Source: JALOTE01 sp031422195 (GTDB lineage: Bacteria > Pseudomonadota > Alphaproteobacteria > Rhizobiales > Rhizobiaceae). Taken from it: 45,491 nucleotides of DNA. How positions within the stretch are numbered: position 1 is the stretch's first letter; every line of letters begins with the position of its first letter. A program made the translations under genes and the position numbers. Under the pieces are notes generated by a model that saw nothing but the letters and a program-made list of their open reading frames with translations, searched no databases and was not told where the DNA came from. The stretch lies in assembly GCA_031422195.1 (NCBI GenBank), contig JANOPZ010000030.1:1-45491 (forward strand), in the 5' to 3' direction. This document shows, piece by piece, positions 24,683 through 33,848 of the stretch.

Positions 24683-24940
24683 ATGGCCACTATGAATGTT
24701 TCCCTTCCGGACCAGATGAAAGAATGGGTTGAGGCGCAGGCCGAAACCGGTCGCTATGCCAATGCCAGCGATTATGTGCGCGATTTGATCCGGCGTGATC
24801 AGGTAAAAACTGAAAAGATCGCTGCGATGCAAGCAGTAGTAACAAAGAGTATTGCCAGTGGTTATAGCACGCGAACGATGGAAGATATTCGGCGCGAAGG
24901 CCGACAAAGGTTTTTGGAAGAACAGAAGTTGCGCGCATGA
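24683..24940 (+). CDS. parD: ParD-like antitoxin
   Basis: An 85-residue ribbon-helix-helix antitoxin. The N-terminal strand MATMNVSLPDQMKEWVEAQ and the helix GRYANASDYVRDLIRRDQ are the signature of ParD/CC2985-type antitoxins; the C-terminal part that would wrap the toxin is Arg/Glu-rich. It neutralises the toxin encoded just downstream, which its ATGA overlaps. The ATG at 24683 is used with AGGAG 7 bases away; the ATG at 24677 is too close to the site. Confidence 0.9.
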   Translation: MATMNVSLPDQMKEWVEAQAETGRYANASDYVRDLIRRDQVKTEKIAAMQAVVTKSIASGYSTRTMEDIRREGRQRFLEEQKLRA

Positions 24941-25233
24941 ATTATCGCCTGACCGACGAGGCGACCAACGATCTTGATCACTTATATTTTGAAGGGTGCC
25001 GGATTTTTGGCGTGCAGCAAGCTGATCGATATTCGATGGAACTGGACGGATTGTTTGAGATGATTGCCTCAAACCCTAAAATAGCGCGCGAGCGGATAGA
25101 GATCGACCCTGTTGTTCGCGCGCACCCCCACAAGTCCCATATGATCATTTATCGGATTGAGGGTGATGCAGTCGTCATCCTTGGCGTCCGCCACGCCCAC
25201 GAAGACTGGATGAACGACCTGGAAGTGATCTAA
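24937..25233 (+). CDS. parE: ParE/RelE-superfamily toxin
   Basis: A 98-residue toxin of the ParE branch. Typical pieces are the N-terminal MNYRLTDEATNDLDHLY, a central FEMIASNPKIARERIEI and the C-terminal VVILGVRHAHEDWMNDL. ParE-type proteins poison DNA gyrase, although RelE-fold members also cleave mRNA, and sequence alone cannot settle the target. It overlaps parD by 4 bases, with the antitoxin first. Together they form a complete module between the SDR gene and psd. Confidence 0.9.
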   Translation: MNYRLTDEATNDLDHLYFEGCRIFGVQQADRYSMELDGLFEMIASNPKIARERIEIDPVVRAHPHKSHMIIYRIEGDAVVILGVRHAHEDWMNDLEVI

Positions 25234-25313
25234 CCAGACACACCGCCGCACCCCGCTTCCATCCCCGCCCGTTCCGGCCTATACCGCGCTTAAATCATTT
25301 ACGCGGGTTGCTC

Positions 25314-26012
25314 ATGTCGATTATCAATTCCATTACCGAAGCCATGGTTCCTGTTCGCAAAGAGGGCTACCCGTTTATTGCAGCGTTTTTTGTTGGCGCA
25401 GTTTTATTGGGGTTTATCTGGAGCGGGTTGTTTTGGATTGGCCTCGTGCTCACCGGTTGGTGCGCTTATTTTTTCCGTGACCCTGAGCGTGTAGTGCCGG
25501 TTGATGACCGGTTGGTGATTTCGCCTGCTGACGGCATTGTCACTGCAATCGGGCCAGCCGCACCACCAGCAGAACTTGGCCTTGGAAACGCGTCCATGAT
25601 GCGCATATCAGTGTTTATGAATGTGTTTTCAGTCCACGTGAACCGTGCGCCGGTGCGCGGGCGCATTGTCAAAGCCGTTCATACGCCGGGCAAATTTGTG
25701 AATGCCGCGCTTGATAAAGCCAGCAGTGAAAACGAGCGCTCGAGTCTCGTGATTGAAGGCCCGCAAGGTGTGGTTGTTGCCACACAAATTGCAGGCCTTA
25801 TCGCGCGCCGCATTCTCACATGGAGCAAGGAAGGTGAAGCGCTCAGCGTTGGCGAACGTTTCGGTTTGATTCGTTTTGGTAGCCGCGTCGATGTCTTTTT
25901 GCCGGAAGGCTATCGTGCGCGCGTGTCAGTTGGACAGACGGCAATTGCCGGCGAAAGCATTTTGGCAGAATTTGGTGGCGACATAAATTCGCCCTTGATC
26001 CGCAAGCTATAA
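25314..26012 (+). CDS. psd: Phosphatidylserine decarboxylase proenzyme
   Basis: Converts phosphatidylserine to phosphatidylethanolamine on the inner membrane. The 232-residue protein has two N-terminal membrane segments, FFRDPER, SPADGIV, HVNRAP and the C-terminal self-cleavage site RFGSRVD, where cleavage between Gly and Ser makes the pyruvoyl group. The short length and single GS motif correspond to the archaeal/alphaproteobacterial class. The ATG at 25314 is two codons after an in-frame TTG. It precedes pssA, the preceding step, by 16 bases. Confidence 0.95.
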   Translation: MSIINSITEAMVPVRKEGYPFIAAFFVGAVLLGFIWSGLFWIGLVLTGWCAYFFRDPERVVPVDDRLVISPADGIVTAIGPAAPPAELGLGNASMMRISVFMNVFSVHVNRAPVRGRIVKAVHTPGKFVNAALDKASSENERSSLVIEGPQGVVVATQIAGLIARRILTWSKEGEALSVGERFGLIRFGSRVDVFLPEGYRARVSVGQTAIAGESILAEFGGDINSPLIRKL

Positions 26013-26028
26013 GCCTCCAATCTCAGGC

Positions 26029-26877
26029 ATGGAAAATCCGTTTATCCCGATTGAACCCGATGGCCCCGCAAAAATTGAATTTTCTTCGGCGGATGTGCCA
26101 GAACAGGATAATCGCGGCGCGAAGCTGCACGAAATTCCGCTTCGAAAACTCATTCCTAACATCATTACAGTTCTTGCGATTTGCGCAGGTCTAACCGGCA
26201 TTCGGCTTGCGTATGAGGGCCGCTTTGAGCTGGCAGTTGCGATGGTGCTGCTCGCCGCTTTTCTTGATGGAATCGACGGGCGCGTGGCGCGGCTGATCAA
26301 GGGCGAAACACGGTTCGGCGCAGAAATGGACTCGTTGGCCGATATCGTCAATTTTGGAGTGGCGCCGGCATTCGTCCTTCACGCTTATGTTTTGAAAGAT
26401 ATTAAAACACTTGGCTGGGTGGCCGCGGTTGCTTATGTGATCGCCTGCGCTTTGCGCCTTGCGCGCTTTAACGTGATGAATATTGGCGTGCAAAATGTTG
26501 GTTGGCGTAGAAATTACTTTGTCGGTGTGCCAGCGCCTATGGGTGCCGCTCTGGTGTTTTTGCCGTTTTATTTAGGCACCGCTGACCACGGGCCGGACAG
26601 TGTGGTTGCCATCGGCGCGTCACTATTTATGCTGTTTATTGCGTTTCTATTGGTCAGCCGTCTGCCTGTCTGGTCGGGCAAAAGTTTTGCTTTCAAAAAA
26701 GACTACATGGTTCCCGCTATTATGGGTGTGGTGGTGTTTGTTCTGGTTTTGGCGAGTGAGCCTTGGCTGACGCTAAGCCTTTGCGTGCTGGCGTATCTGG
26801 CTTTTTTGCCACTTTCAGCGCGACGCTATTGGAAGCGTTCAAAAGCTGAAAAAGCCAGCGTTCAAACCGGCCTTTGA
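26029..26877 (+). CDS. pssA: CDP-diacylglycerol-serine O-phosphatidyltransferase
   Basis: Makes phosphatidylserine from CDP-diacylglycerol and serine, feeding Psd encoded just upstream. The CDP-alcohol phosphotransferase motif D-G-x2-A-R-x8-G-x3-D-x3-D is intact starting at DGRVAR (about residue 83). The protein has 282 residues with several membrane helices and an N-terminal soluble stretch of about 35 residues. It belongs to the Gram-positive/alphaproteobacterial type II enzyme, not the E. coli type. Its last 16 bases overlap the convergent SDR gene. Confidence 0.95.
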   Translation: MENPFIPIEPDGPAKIEFSSADVPEQDNRGAKLHEIPLRKLIPNIITVLAICAGLTGIRLAYEGRFELAVAMVLLAAFLDGIDGRVARLIKGETRFGAEMDSLADIVNFGVAPAFVLHAYVLKDIKTLGWVAAVAYVIACALRLARFNVMNIGVQNVGWRRNYFVGVPAPMGAALVFLPFYLGTADHGPDSVVAIGASLFMLFIAFLLVSRLPVWSGKSFAFKKDYMVPAIMGVVVFVLVLASEPWLTLSLCVLAYLAFLPLSARRYWKRSKAEKASVQTGL

Positions 26878-27602
26878 AATTGTTTGAAGCTTTGCGCTTC
26901 AACTGACCATAACTGACCGGTGGTTGTCAGCTGCGTGGCAAAAACCGGCATAACTCCACTTGCCACTTCGGCGGGCTTTGGCAGTGATGACGGGTCTTCG
27001 CCCGGTACAGCTTGCGCCCGCATCGCTGTTCTGGCTAGGCCAGGGTCAACAATATTCACGCGCAATCTCAACTCATTGGTTTCTGCAGCCCAAGACCGTG
27101 CAAAGGCTTCTACGGCAGCTTTTGAGGCGGCATAAGCGCTCCAAAAGGCGCGGCAGGAATGGGCGGAGCCCGACGAGATGATGGCCGCGCGTCCCGCATC
27201 TGACAGCCGTAACAATGGGTCAAGCGTGCGAATCATGCGCCATGTCGCGGTGACATTTGTGGCCATAACGCGGTCGAAAACTTTGGCTTCAATATGCCCT
27301 ATCGGTGAAATTACGCCTAGTATCGCAGCATTGGCACAAAAAATGTCTAGCTTTCCCCAACGCTCGTAAATTGCTCCGCCCAGCCGGTCTATGCCTGGGC
27401 CATCCATGAGGTTAAGTGGCACGAGCGTTGCAGTTCCGCCCGCGCTTTTAATTTGGTCGTCAAGCTCTTCCAGCCCGCCTTGGGTGCGTGCAACGGCAAT
27501 TACATGTGCGCCTGCTTCTGCCAATTGCAATGCCAAATGATAGCCAATACCGCGAGAGGCGCCGGTGACCAGTGCAATTTTACCCTTAAGATCCTCAACC
27601 AT
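26862..27602 (-). CDS. Short-chain dehydrogenase/reductase
   Basis: A 246-residue SDR. The start MVEDLKGKIALVTGASRGIGYHLA gives the cofactor site; NAAILG and the catalytic YAASKAA follow, with ISSGSAHSC upstream of it. The ATG at 27602 is used: it overlaps the purF stop by 8 bases and the family starts here. An in-frame start at 27647 would extend into purF. Substrate unknown. In related genomes an SDR often follows purF, so it may share the purF transcript. Confidence 0.85.
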   Translation of the reverse strand: MVEDLKGKIALVTGASRGIGYHLALQLAEAGAHVIAVARTQGGLEELDDQIKSAGGTATLVPLNLMDGPGIDRLGGAIYERWGKLDIFCANAAILGVISPIGHIEAKVFDRVMATNVTATWRMIRTLDPLLRLSDAGRAAIISSGSAHSCRAFWSAYAASKAAVEAFARSWAAETNELRLRVNIVDPGLARTAMRAQAVPGEDPSSLPKPAEVASGVMPVFATQLTTTGQLWSVEAQSFKQFQRPV

Positions 27603-29052
27603 TATTGGCGACGATTGATAGTTTGCGCACGGTTTCTGTGCCATCACGGTCGGTCAGGCGGGTCGGGTATTCGCGCGTAAAGCAAGCATCACAAAAACGC
27701 GGCGCTTCGTTGTCGCGGGGCAACCCATCAACAGCGCGGTGCAGCCCGTCAATCGTCAAAAAGCCCAACGAATCCACCCGCAAAAACTCTGCCATTTCAG
27801 CTACTTCCATTCGCGAAGCGAGTAATTTCGAAGCATGTGGGGTATCAACGCCGTAAAAACATGAGGCGCGTGTCGGTGGAGAAGCCACTCGCATATGTAC
27901 TTCGCGGGCTCCGGCTTCTCGTACCATTTGCACTATTTTTTGGCTCGTAGTGCCGCGCACAATCGAATCATCCACCAAAATCACGCGCTTGCCTTCAAGC
28001 ATCTTCCGGTTGGCATTAAACTTAAGCTTTACACCCATATGACGGATAGCATCCCCCGGCGAAATAAAAGTGCGCCCGACATAATGGTTGCGGATGATAC
28101 CAAGTTCAAACGGTAGGTTAGCAACCTGCGCATAGCCAATCGCGGCCGGTACCCCAGAGTCCGGTACTGGTACGACCATATCTGCGTCTACGCTATTTTC
28201 GCGCGCCAACTCACGCCCGATTTCGCGCCGGATTTCATAAACGTTACGGCCTTCAATCGATGAATCGGGCCGCGCAAAATAGACATATTCAAAGATACAA
28301 AAGCGCGATGCAGCTTGCTCAAACGGAAACAGGCTCTGCAGGCCCGCTTCAGTGACAACAATCATCTCGCCCGGCTTTACATCACGGACAAATCGCGCGC
28401 CTATAATATCCAGTGCGCAGGTTTCAGAGGCCAGCACATAGGCGCCATCAAGATCACCTATCACAAGCGGGCGAAGGCCCAACGGATCGCGCACGCCAAT
28501 CATTTTTTTCGAAGTCAAGCAAACCAGCGAAAACGCGCCTTCGAGCTTCTTCAAAGCATCTACAACCCGCGAAACCGCATCACGTTCTTTGCTCACCGCA
28601 ACAAGGTGCAAAATGGTTTCAGTATCTGATGTTGATGAAAAGATTGCGCCCAAGTTTTGCAGCGTGCGTTGCGCAGTCATTGCATTGGTGATGTTACCAT
28701 TGTGAGCAATAGCAAAGCCACCATCCGCCAGTTCTGCAAACAACGGCTGCACATTGCGGATGCCGCTTCCGCCGGTCGTAGCATAGCGCACATGCCCCAC
28801 GCCTCTTGCGCCTTTCAACCGATCCATCACTGATTTTTTAGTGAAAATATCACCGACCAAACCAATATGGCGCTCAATGAAAAATTGGTCACCATCAAAC
28901 GTAACGATACCTGCGGCTTCCTGCCCGCGATGCTGCAAAGCGTGAAGGCCAAGAGCCGTTAAAGCTGCAGCATCTGAATGGCCGTATATACCGAACACGC
29001 CGCATTCATCATGGAACTTATCATCATCATCGAATGGTGTTTCATCGGCCAT
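27595..29052 (-). CDS. purF: Amidophosphoribosyltransferase
   Basis: First committed enzyme of purine synthesis: PRPP and glutamine to 5-phosphoribosylamine. It is made as a precursor with a propeptide (residues 1-16) and the catalytic Cys17 in DECGVFGIYGH. Glutaminase motifs RHIGLVGDIF and GNITNA, and the PRPP loop VILVDDSIVRGTTSQK, are clear. The 485-residue length is normal for this class. Signature GRDP-type regions (YFARPDSS) and the propeptide suggest the oxygen-sensitive Fe-S type, which I infer from Cys residues at FCIFEYVY and CFYGVDTP. Downstream of cvpA, as expected. Confidence 0.95.
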   Translation of the reverse strand: MADETPFDDDDKFHDECGVFGIYGHSDAAALTALGLHALQHRGQEAAGIVTFDGDQFFIERHIGLVGDIFTKKSVMDRLKGARGVGHVRYATTGGSGIRNVQPLFAELADGGFAIAHNGNITNAMTAQRTLQNLGAIFSSTSDTETILHLVAVSKERDAVSRVVDALKKLEGAFSLVCLTSKKMIGVRDPLGLRPLVIGDLDGAYVLASETCALDIIGARFVRDVKPGEMIVVTEAGLQSLFPFEQAASRFCIFEYVYFARPDSSIEGRNVYEIRREIGRELARENSVDADMVVPVPDSGVPAAIGYAQVANLPFELGIIRNHYVGRTFISPGDAIRHMGVKLKFNANRKMLEGKRVILVDDSIVRGTTSQKIVQMVREAGAREVHMRVASPPTRASCFYGVDTPHASKLLASRMEVAEMAEFLRVDSLGFLTIDGLHRAVDGLPRDNEAPRFCDACFTREYPTRLTDRDGTETVRKLSIVANNG

Positions 29053-29084
29053 ACACAGGGCCTCCAGCCTTTGAGTAATAGGAT

Positions 29085-29657
29085 TTAACCGTTGGTCGCA
29101 CCTGCTGCAGGTGGGGCTTCCTGAGGCGCTGCCGCAGGGGCTGCACCATCGGGATTAATTTGCTTCATAATCATCCCTTGCGGGTCTTCGGGCATCGCCG
29201 CGATGAGCTTTGTGCCCAAGTTATCGAGCCATGGCTTTGATTTTGAACCTGCAACCCAATCTGGCTGATTTTCAGCGACCAGCCAATTGAAAAACAACAT
29301 CGCCACAACCAGAAGCAAAACGCCTCTGGCTGCACCAAACACAAACCCCAAGGCGCGGTCGAGCGCGCCAACGCGGCTGTCAATAATGAAGTCGGCCATT
29401 TTCATGGTGATCAAGCTGACAATTATGAGCACGATGACAAACACGATGCTCGCTGCAGCAATTGTCGCCACGGTCTCGGAAGCAATATAAGGCTGCACCA
29501 ACGGCACAACGGATTTATAAAGGAAGAACGCTGCTGTCGCTGCTGCTGCCCAAGATGCAACCGCCAACACCTCCCGTGAAAAGCCGCGAACCATCGCAAG
29601 CAATGCAGAAAACAGGGTAACTGCAACCACAATCAAATCGAGCAGTGTCAAAGACAT
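29085..29657 (-). CDS. cvpA: CvpA family membrane protein
   Basis: A 190-residue protein with four predicted membrane helices in the first 130 residues, starting MSLTLLDLIVVAVTLFSALLA. The GFSREVL motif and the DRALGFVFGAARG segment are typical of CvpA, named for colicin V production in E. coli and linked to envelope stress. The C-terminal tail is Pro/Ala-rich. Position directly upstream of purF is conserved across proteobacteria. Confidence 0.88.
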   Translation of the reverse strand: MSLTLLDLIVVAVTLFSALLAMVRGFSREVLAVASWAAAATAAFFLYKSVVPLVQPYIASETVATIAAASIVFVIVLIIVSLITMKMADFIIDSRVGALDRALGFVFGAARGVLLLVVAMLFFNWLVAENQPDWVAGSKSKPWLDNLGTKLIAAMPEDPQGMIMKQINPDGAAPAAAPQEAPPAAGATNG

Positions 29658-29689
29658 CCGTTAGGCTCCGTTTCTTCAGGCATCTGTTA

Positions 29690-31096
29690 TCAGGCTTTGT
29701 TGCCGTTTTCATCGCGGCGCTTTGGTTTGTCCCCCACTATGCGGGCAACAAGGTCGATCAACGCTTTGGGGTGGAATGCACCAATACCCAAGATGGTTTC
29801 TTCACCAATGGCCGGAAAGACCGCTTGCCGAAATCCGAGTTTTTCCGCTTCTTTGACACGTTGAACAGCATGCCCCACCGGGCGCACCGCGCCAGATAGG
29901 CTAATTTCGCCGAAATAGACGCAATCGCGTGGCAGAGCAAGACCGCTTAGTGATGACACGAGTGCCGCTGCCACTGCCAGATCGGCAGCAGGCTCCGAGA
30001 TACGATACCCGCCAGCCACATTCAAATATACATCATGTGTCGTGAGCTTAACCCCGCAATGAGCCTCCAGAACGGCAATCACCATCGATAAACGCGAGGA
30101 ATCCCAGCCGATCACAGCACGGCGCGGTGTGCCAAGCGGCGAGGGAGCAACCAGCGCTTGGATTTCAACCAGCAATGGCCGTGTGCCTTCCATGCCCGCA
30201 AACACCGCAGCGCCGGGCGCTTTTTCATTGCGCTCGCCCAAAAATAAAGCCGATGGGTTTGCCACTTCACGCAAGCCCTTATCGGACATCTCAAAAACGC
30301 CAATTTCATCGGTCGCGCCAAAGCGGTTTTTAATCGTTCGCAAAATCCGGTATGAATGGCCGCCTTCGCCCTCAAAATAGAGCACGGCATCAACCATGTG
30401 CTCAACAACGCGCGGCCCGGCAATTTGGCCGTCTTTCGTCACATGACCGACCAGAACAATCGCTGAGCCCGAAGATTTGGCATATTTGATCATCGCTTGG
30501 GCCGAAGCTCGAACTTGCGTGACAGTACCCGGCGCCGATTCAGCTAAATCCGTCCAAAGCGTTTGAATTGAATCCAAAATAACCAGCGCCGCGCGCGGGC
30601 CATCTTTGAGTGTGGCTAATATATCTTCGACGTTGGTTTCAGCCGCCAATTCAACAGGCGAATCAGCCAACCCCAAGCGTTGTGCGCGTAGCCGCACTTG
30701 CGCGACAGCTTCTTCGCCTGAAACATAAATAACCCGATTGCCATTGTAAGCGAGCGCCGCTGCCGCCTGCATCAACAAAGTTGATTTGCCAATTCCGGGG
30801 TCACCGCCGACCAGCAAAGCTGAGCCTTTAACGAAGCCGCCGCCCGTAACACGGTCAAACTCTGCCATGCCAGTTGGCGTGCGCGGCGCATCATCAGTGT
30901 CGCCTGATAGTGGCACCAAGGCCACAGGACGCCCTTTGCGCTTGGATCGCATGGCAGCCGGGCCGGAAGCGATGCCGCCAGTATCAAGCTCTTCAACAAT
31001 CGTGTTCCATTCGCCGCACGCGTCGCATCTGCCAGCCCATTTCTGGGTGACCGCGCCGCAGGCTTGACAGATGAAATTGGAACGTGACTTGGCCAT
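29690..31096 (-). CDS. radA: DNA repair protein RadA
   Basis: RecA-like helicase that extends D-loops in recombination. It carries an N-terminal four-Cys zinc finger (C10, C13, C24, C27 in ICQACG...RCDACGEWN), Walker A GGDPGIGKST, the RadA-specific KNRFG motif, and a C-terminal Lon-protease-like domain from about residue 300 (SPLGTPRRAVIGWDSSRLSM). Length 468 is normal. It overlaps the alr stop by one base. Confidence 0.96.
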   Translation of the reverse strand: MAKSRSNFICQACGAVTQKWAGRCDACGEWNTIVEELDTGGIASGPAAMRSKRKGRPVALVPLSGDTDDAPRTPTGMAEFDRVTGGGFVKGSALLVGGDPGIGKSTLLMQAAAALAYNGNRVIYVSGEEAVAQVRLRAQRLGLADSPVELAAETNVEDILATLKDGPRAALVILDSIQTLWTDLAESAPGTVTQVRASAQAMIKYAKSSGSAIVLVGHVTKDGQIAGPRVVEHMVDAVLYFEGEGGHSYRILRTIKNRFGATDEIGVFEMSDKGLREVANPSALFLGERNEKAPGAAVFAGMEGTRPLLVEIQALVAPSPLGTPRRAVIGWDSSRLSMVIAVLEAHCGVKLTTHDVYLNVAGGYRISEPAADLAVAAALVSSLSGLALPRDCVYFGEISLSGAVRPVGHAVQRVKEAEKLGFRQAVFPAIGEETILGIGAFHPKALIDLVARIVGDKPKRRDENGNKA

Positions 31097-32211
31097 TAGT
31101 TACCTTCGTAAATTCGGTGATACCGCCGCCCTAAACTTGTTAGCAGTTCATAGCCAATTGTACCCGCAGCGCGAGCCGCATCATCGAGTAAAATATGATG
31201 GCCAAACAGCTCAATATAATCACCCGCTTTGATCGCACCTTCAGGCAAATCGGTCACATCAAACATGGTTTGGTCCATCGTTACACGTCCCAAAATCGGC
31301 ACCTTATGGCCGGCAATAAAGCCGTGCCCTGCTGGCCTTCCGGTGTCACGCAACGCAACGCCGGTTCGCGATATTGCACGATGATACCCATCGGCGTAAC
31401 CAACCGAACATACTGCAATCTGCGTGTCTCGTGTCAGCGTTTGCGTTGCGCCATAGCTGACAGTTTCGCCAGCATTAGCATGCCGAACCATCATGATTTG
31501 CGCTTCGGCTTTGACCACCGGTTGCATAGGATTTGGATAATCATTCACCGCTTCGCCGCCATAAAGCGCGATGCCAAGCCGCGCAATATCGCTCCGGGCA
31601 CGATTGCCCAAAAATGCCCCAGCTGAATTTTGCAAACTGGTTTTCAATTGTGGAAACAATGCTCTAGCAGCATTAAACGAATCAATCTGCGAAGTATTTT
31701 TAGGGTGCTCAGGGTCGTCCGCGCAGGCAAAGTGTGTCATCAGCAACACGGCGTTCAACCCACTTAATCCCTCGGCAGCTAGCGCTTTTGCTTCATCCAT
31801 CGTCAAGCCGAGCCGATTCATGCCGGTATCAACATGCAACGCACATGGCGCACCATCGCCAAGTTCGCGCCACAAGGAAATCATTTCCAGCGAACCCAAA
31901 ACCGGAACGATCAACTGGTCGCGCAAAACGGCTGCGTTGGTGGCAGTTGCACCATGCAGAACGTAAATATTGGCCTTGGGCAAGATCGCGCGCAGTGCAA
32001 CGCCTTCGCTGGCCAATGCCACAAAAAACGACCGCGCACCCGCTGTCCAAAACACCGGCGCACATTCAACCATGCCAAGGCCATAGGCATCTGCTTTGAT
32101 CGTTACGCCAGCTTCTGCCGGTTCAACTTGTGCCGCAAGGTAGTGATAGTTTGCAGCAAGCGCGCCAAGATGAATCGTCAGCCGCCCGCCGACCAACGCC
32201 GCATCGTTCAC
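31096..32211 (-). CDS. alr: Alanine racemase
   Basis: Interconverts L- and D-alanine for peptidoglycan. The 371-residue protein has the PLP-binding Lys39 in VTIKADAYGLGM, the second catalytic region VSYGATQTL with the catalytic Tyr on the opposite face, and VTMDQTMFDVTDL. The fold is a TIM barrel plus beta domain. It lies in the fixed order dnaB-alr-radA and overlaps dnaB by 4 bases. Confidence 0.95.
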   Translation of the reverse strand: MNDAALVGGRLTIHLGALAANYHYLAAQVEPAEAGVTIKADAYGLGMVECAPVFWTAGARSFFVALASEGVALRAILPKANIYVLHGATATNAAVLRDQLIVPVLGSLEMISLWRELGDGAPCALHVDTGMNRLGLTMDEAKALAAEGLSGLNAVLLMTHFACADDPEHPKNTSQIDSFNAARALFPQLKTSLQNSAGAFLGNRARSDIARLGIALYGGEAVNDYPNPMQPVVKAEAQIMMVRHANAGETVSYGATQTLTRDTQIAVCSVGYADGYHRAISRTGVALRDTGRPAGHGFIAGHKVPILGRVTMDQTMFDVTDLPEGAIKAGDYIELFGHHILLDDAARAAGTIGYELLTSLGRRYHRIYEGN

Positions 32212-33701
32212 TCAAAACGCTCCGGCATTTTGTCCTCGTCGGCCAAATCAGAGAACCGCGTGAACTCGCCCTGAAACGCAACCTGCACAGTTCCCGTTGG
32301 TCCATGGCGCTGCTTGCCGATAATGACTTCGGCTTTGCCGCGCACGGCATTCATCTCGACCTGCCATTTGTTGTATTCTTCAGTGCCGTATTTGGGTTCT
32401 TTGTTTTTAACGTAATACTCCTCGCGATACACAAACATCACCACGTCAGCGTCCTGCTCAATCGAACCGGATTCGCGTAAATCTGACAATTGCGGGCGCT
32501 TATCTTCGCGGTTTTCCACCTGACGCGAAAGCTGAGACAATGCAATAATCGGCACAGACAGTTCCTTTGCCAATGCCTTCAATCCAGTCGTAATCTCGGT
32601 GATTTCCTGCACGCGGTTTTCAGAACCGCGCTTTGATCCCGATGTCATCAATTGCAAGTAATCAACCACAATCAAATCGAGCCCGCGCTGACGCTTCAAG
32701 CGCCGCGCCCGGGCCGACATTTGGGAAATCGAAATACCGCCAGTCTGGTCGATAAACAGCGGTATATTGCTCATCGTCTGCGAGCAGGCGACCAGCTTTT
32801 CAAAATCCAACTCAGTAATTTCACCGCGCCGGATTTTGGTCGATGGAATTTCGGTTTGCTCAGAAATAATACGCGTTGCAAGTTGCTCTGAACTCATTTC
32901 AAGACTGAAAAAGCCAACGCGCCCTCCGTTTTTGGCAGCAATTGTGCCATCTGCTTGTTGCACACCTTCAAATGCTTCCGCCACATTGAACGCAATGTTG
33001 GTGGCCAGCGCAGTTTTGCCCATGCCCGGACGCCCGGCTAATACAATCAAATCTGAAGGCTGCAACCCGCCCATGCGTTTGTCGATATCGCTAAGGCCGG
33101 TCGCAATCCCTGAAAGTCCGCCATCACGTTGATAAGCGGCACTCGCAAGGTTGATGGCATTTTTGACGGAATCGTTAAAACTCTCAAACCCGCCATCATA
33201 GCGGCCGGTTTCTGCCAGCTCAAACAAGCGGCGCTCAGCCTCTTCAATTTGCTTTTGCGGCGCGGCATCAAGCGGCGAATCAAACGCCACATTTACCACA
33301 TCGCCGCCAATGGTGATTAACGCCCTGCGTGTGGCAAGATCATAAATCGCGCGGCCATAATCAGCTGCATTAATTACCGTAACGGCTTCTGCTGCCAGCC
33401 TGATCAAATATTGCGCCACTGTCATATCGCCGACTTTATCTTGCGCGGGCAAATGGGTTTTGGCGGTTACGGGCGAAGCAATTTTGCCCATTCGAATCAA
33501 ATCGGCCAAAACTTCATAAATTTTGCGGTGCAGCGGCTCATAAAAATGGGTGGATTTTAGAAAGTCGGATACGCGATAATAAGCATCATTATTGACAAGA
33601 ATTGCACCGAGCAAAGCCTGCTCAGCCTCGATGTTATTGGGCGCTTCACGATACAGCGCATCATTGGCATTATCAGCAGGTTTGCGCAGGGGCTCGGCCA
33701 T
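32208..33701 (-). CDS. dnaB: Replicative DNA helicase DnaB
   Basis: Hexameric replication fork helicase. An N-terminal domain (NNIEAEQALLGAILVNNDAYY) is followed by a RecA-like ATPase with Walker A AGRPGMGKTALATN, Walker B LIVVDYLQLM, and the arginine-finger region. It has 497 residues. The start at 33701 (MAEPLRKPADN) is preferred over an in-frame start at 33722. A terminator between rplI and dnaB suggests it has its own promoter. Confidence 0.96.
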   Translation of the reverse strand: MAEPLRKPADNANDALYREAPNNIEAEQALLGAILVNNDAYYRVSDFLKSTHFYEPLHRKIYEVLADLIRMGKIASPVTAKTHLPAQDKVGDMTVAQYLIRLAAEAVTVINAADYGRAIYDLATRRALITIGGDVVNVAFDSPLDAAPQKQIEEAERRLFELAETGRYDGGFESFNDSVKNAINLASAAYQRDGGLSGIATGLSDIDKRMGGLQPSDLIVLAGRPGMGKTALATNIAFNVAEAFEGVQQADGTIAAKNGGRVGFFSLEMSSEQLATRIISEQTEIPSTKIRRGEITELDFEKLVACSQTMSNIPLFIDQTGGISISQMSARARRLKRQRGLDLIVVDYLQLMTSGSKRGSENRVQEITEITTGLKALAKELSVPIIALSQLSRQVENREDKRPQLSDLRESGSIEQDADVVMFVYREEYYVKNKEPKYGTEEYNKWQVEMNAVRGKAEVIIGKQRHGPTGTVQVAFQGEFTRFSDLADEDKMPERFE

Positions 33702-33784
33702 AATCGTTCTCGATTCTAACACCTTTATAGACCCGTGATTGCGCGGTTAGCGATTCGATGTCACCGCTATTCACAGCCTAAGAA

Positions 33785-33815
33785 ACAAAAACGCCCGGAC
33801 TGTTCCCGGGCGCTG
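33785..33815 (-). terminator. Rho-independent terminator after rplI
   Basis: CGCCCGG (33792-33798) and CCGGGCG (33806-33812) form a 7-bp GC stem with a 7-base loop. On the minus strand it is followed by TTTTTGTTTC, giving a strong terminator for the rpsF-rpsR-DUF2232-rplI operon. Confidence 0.8.
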
Positions 33816-33848
33816 CATTTTTTCTTTTCGCTATTCGCTAATTGGGTA

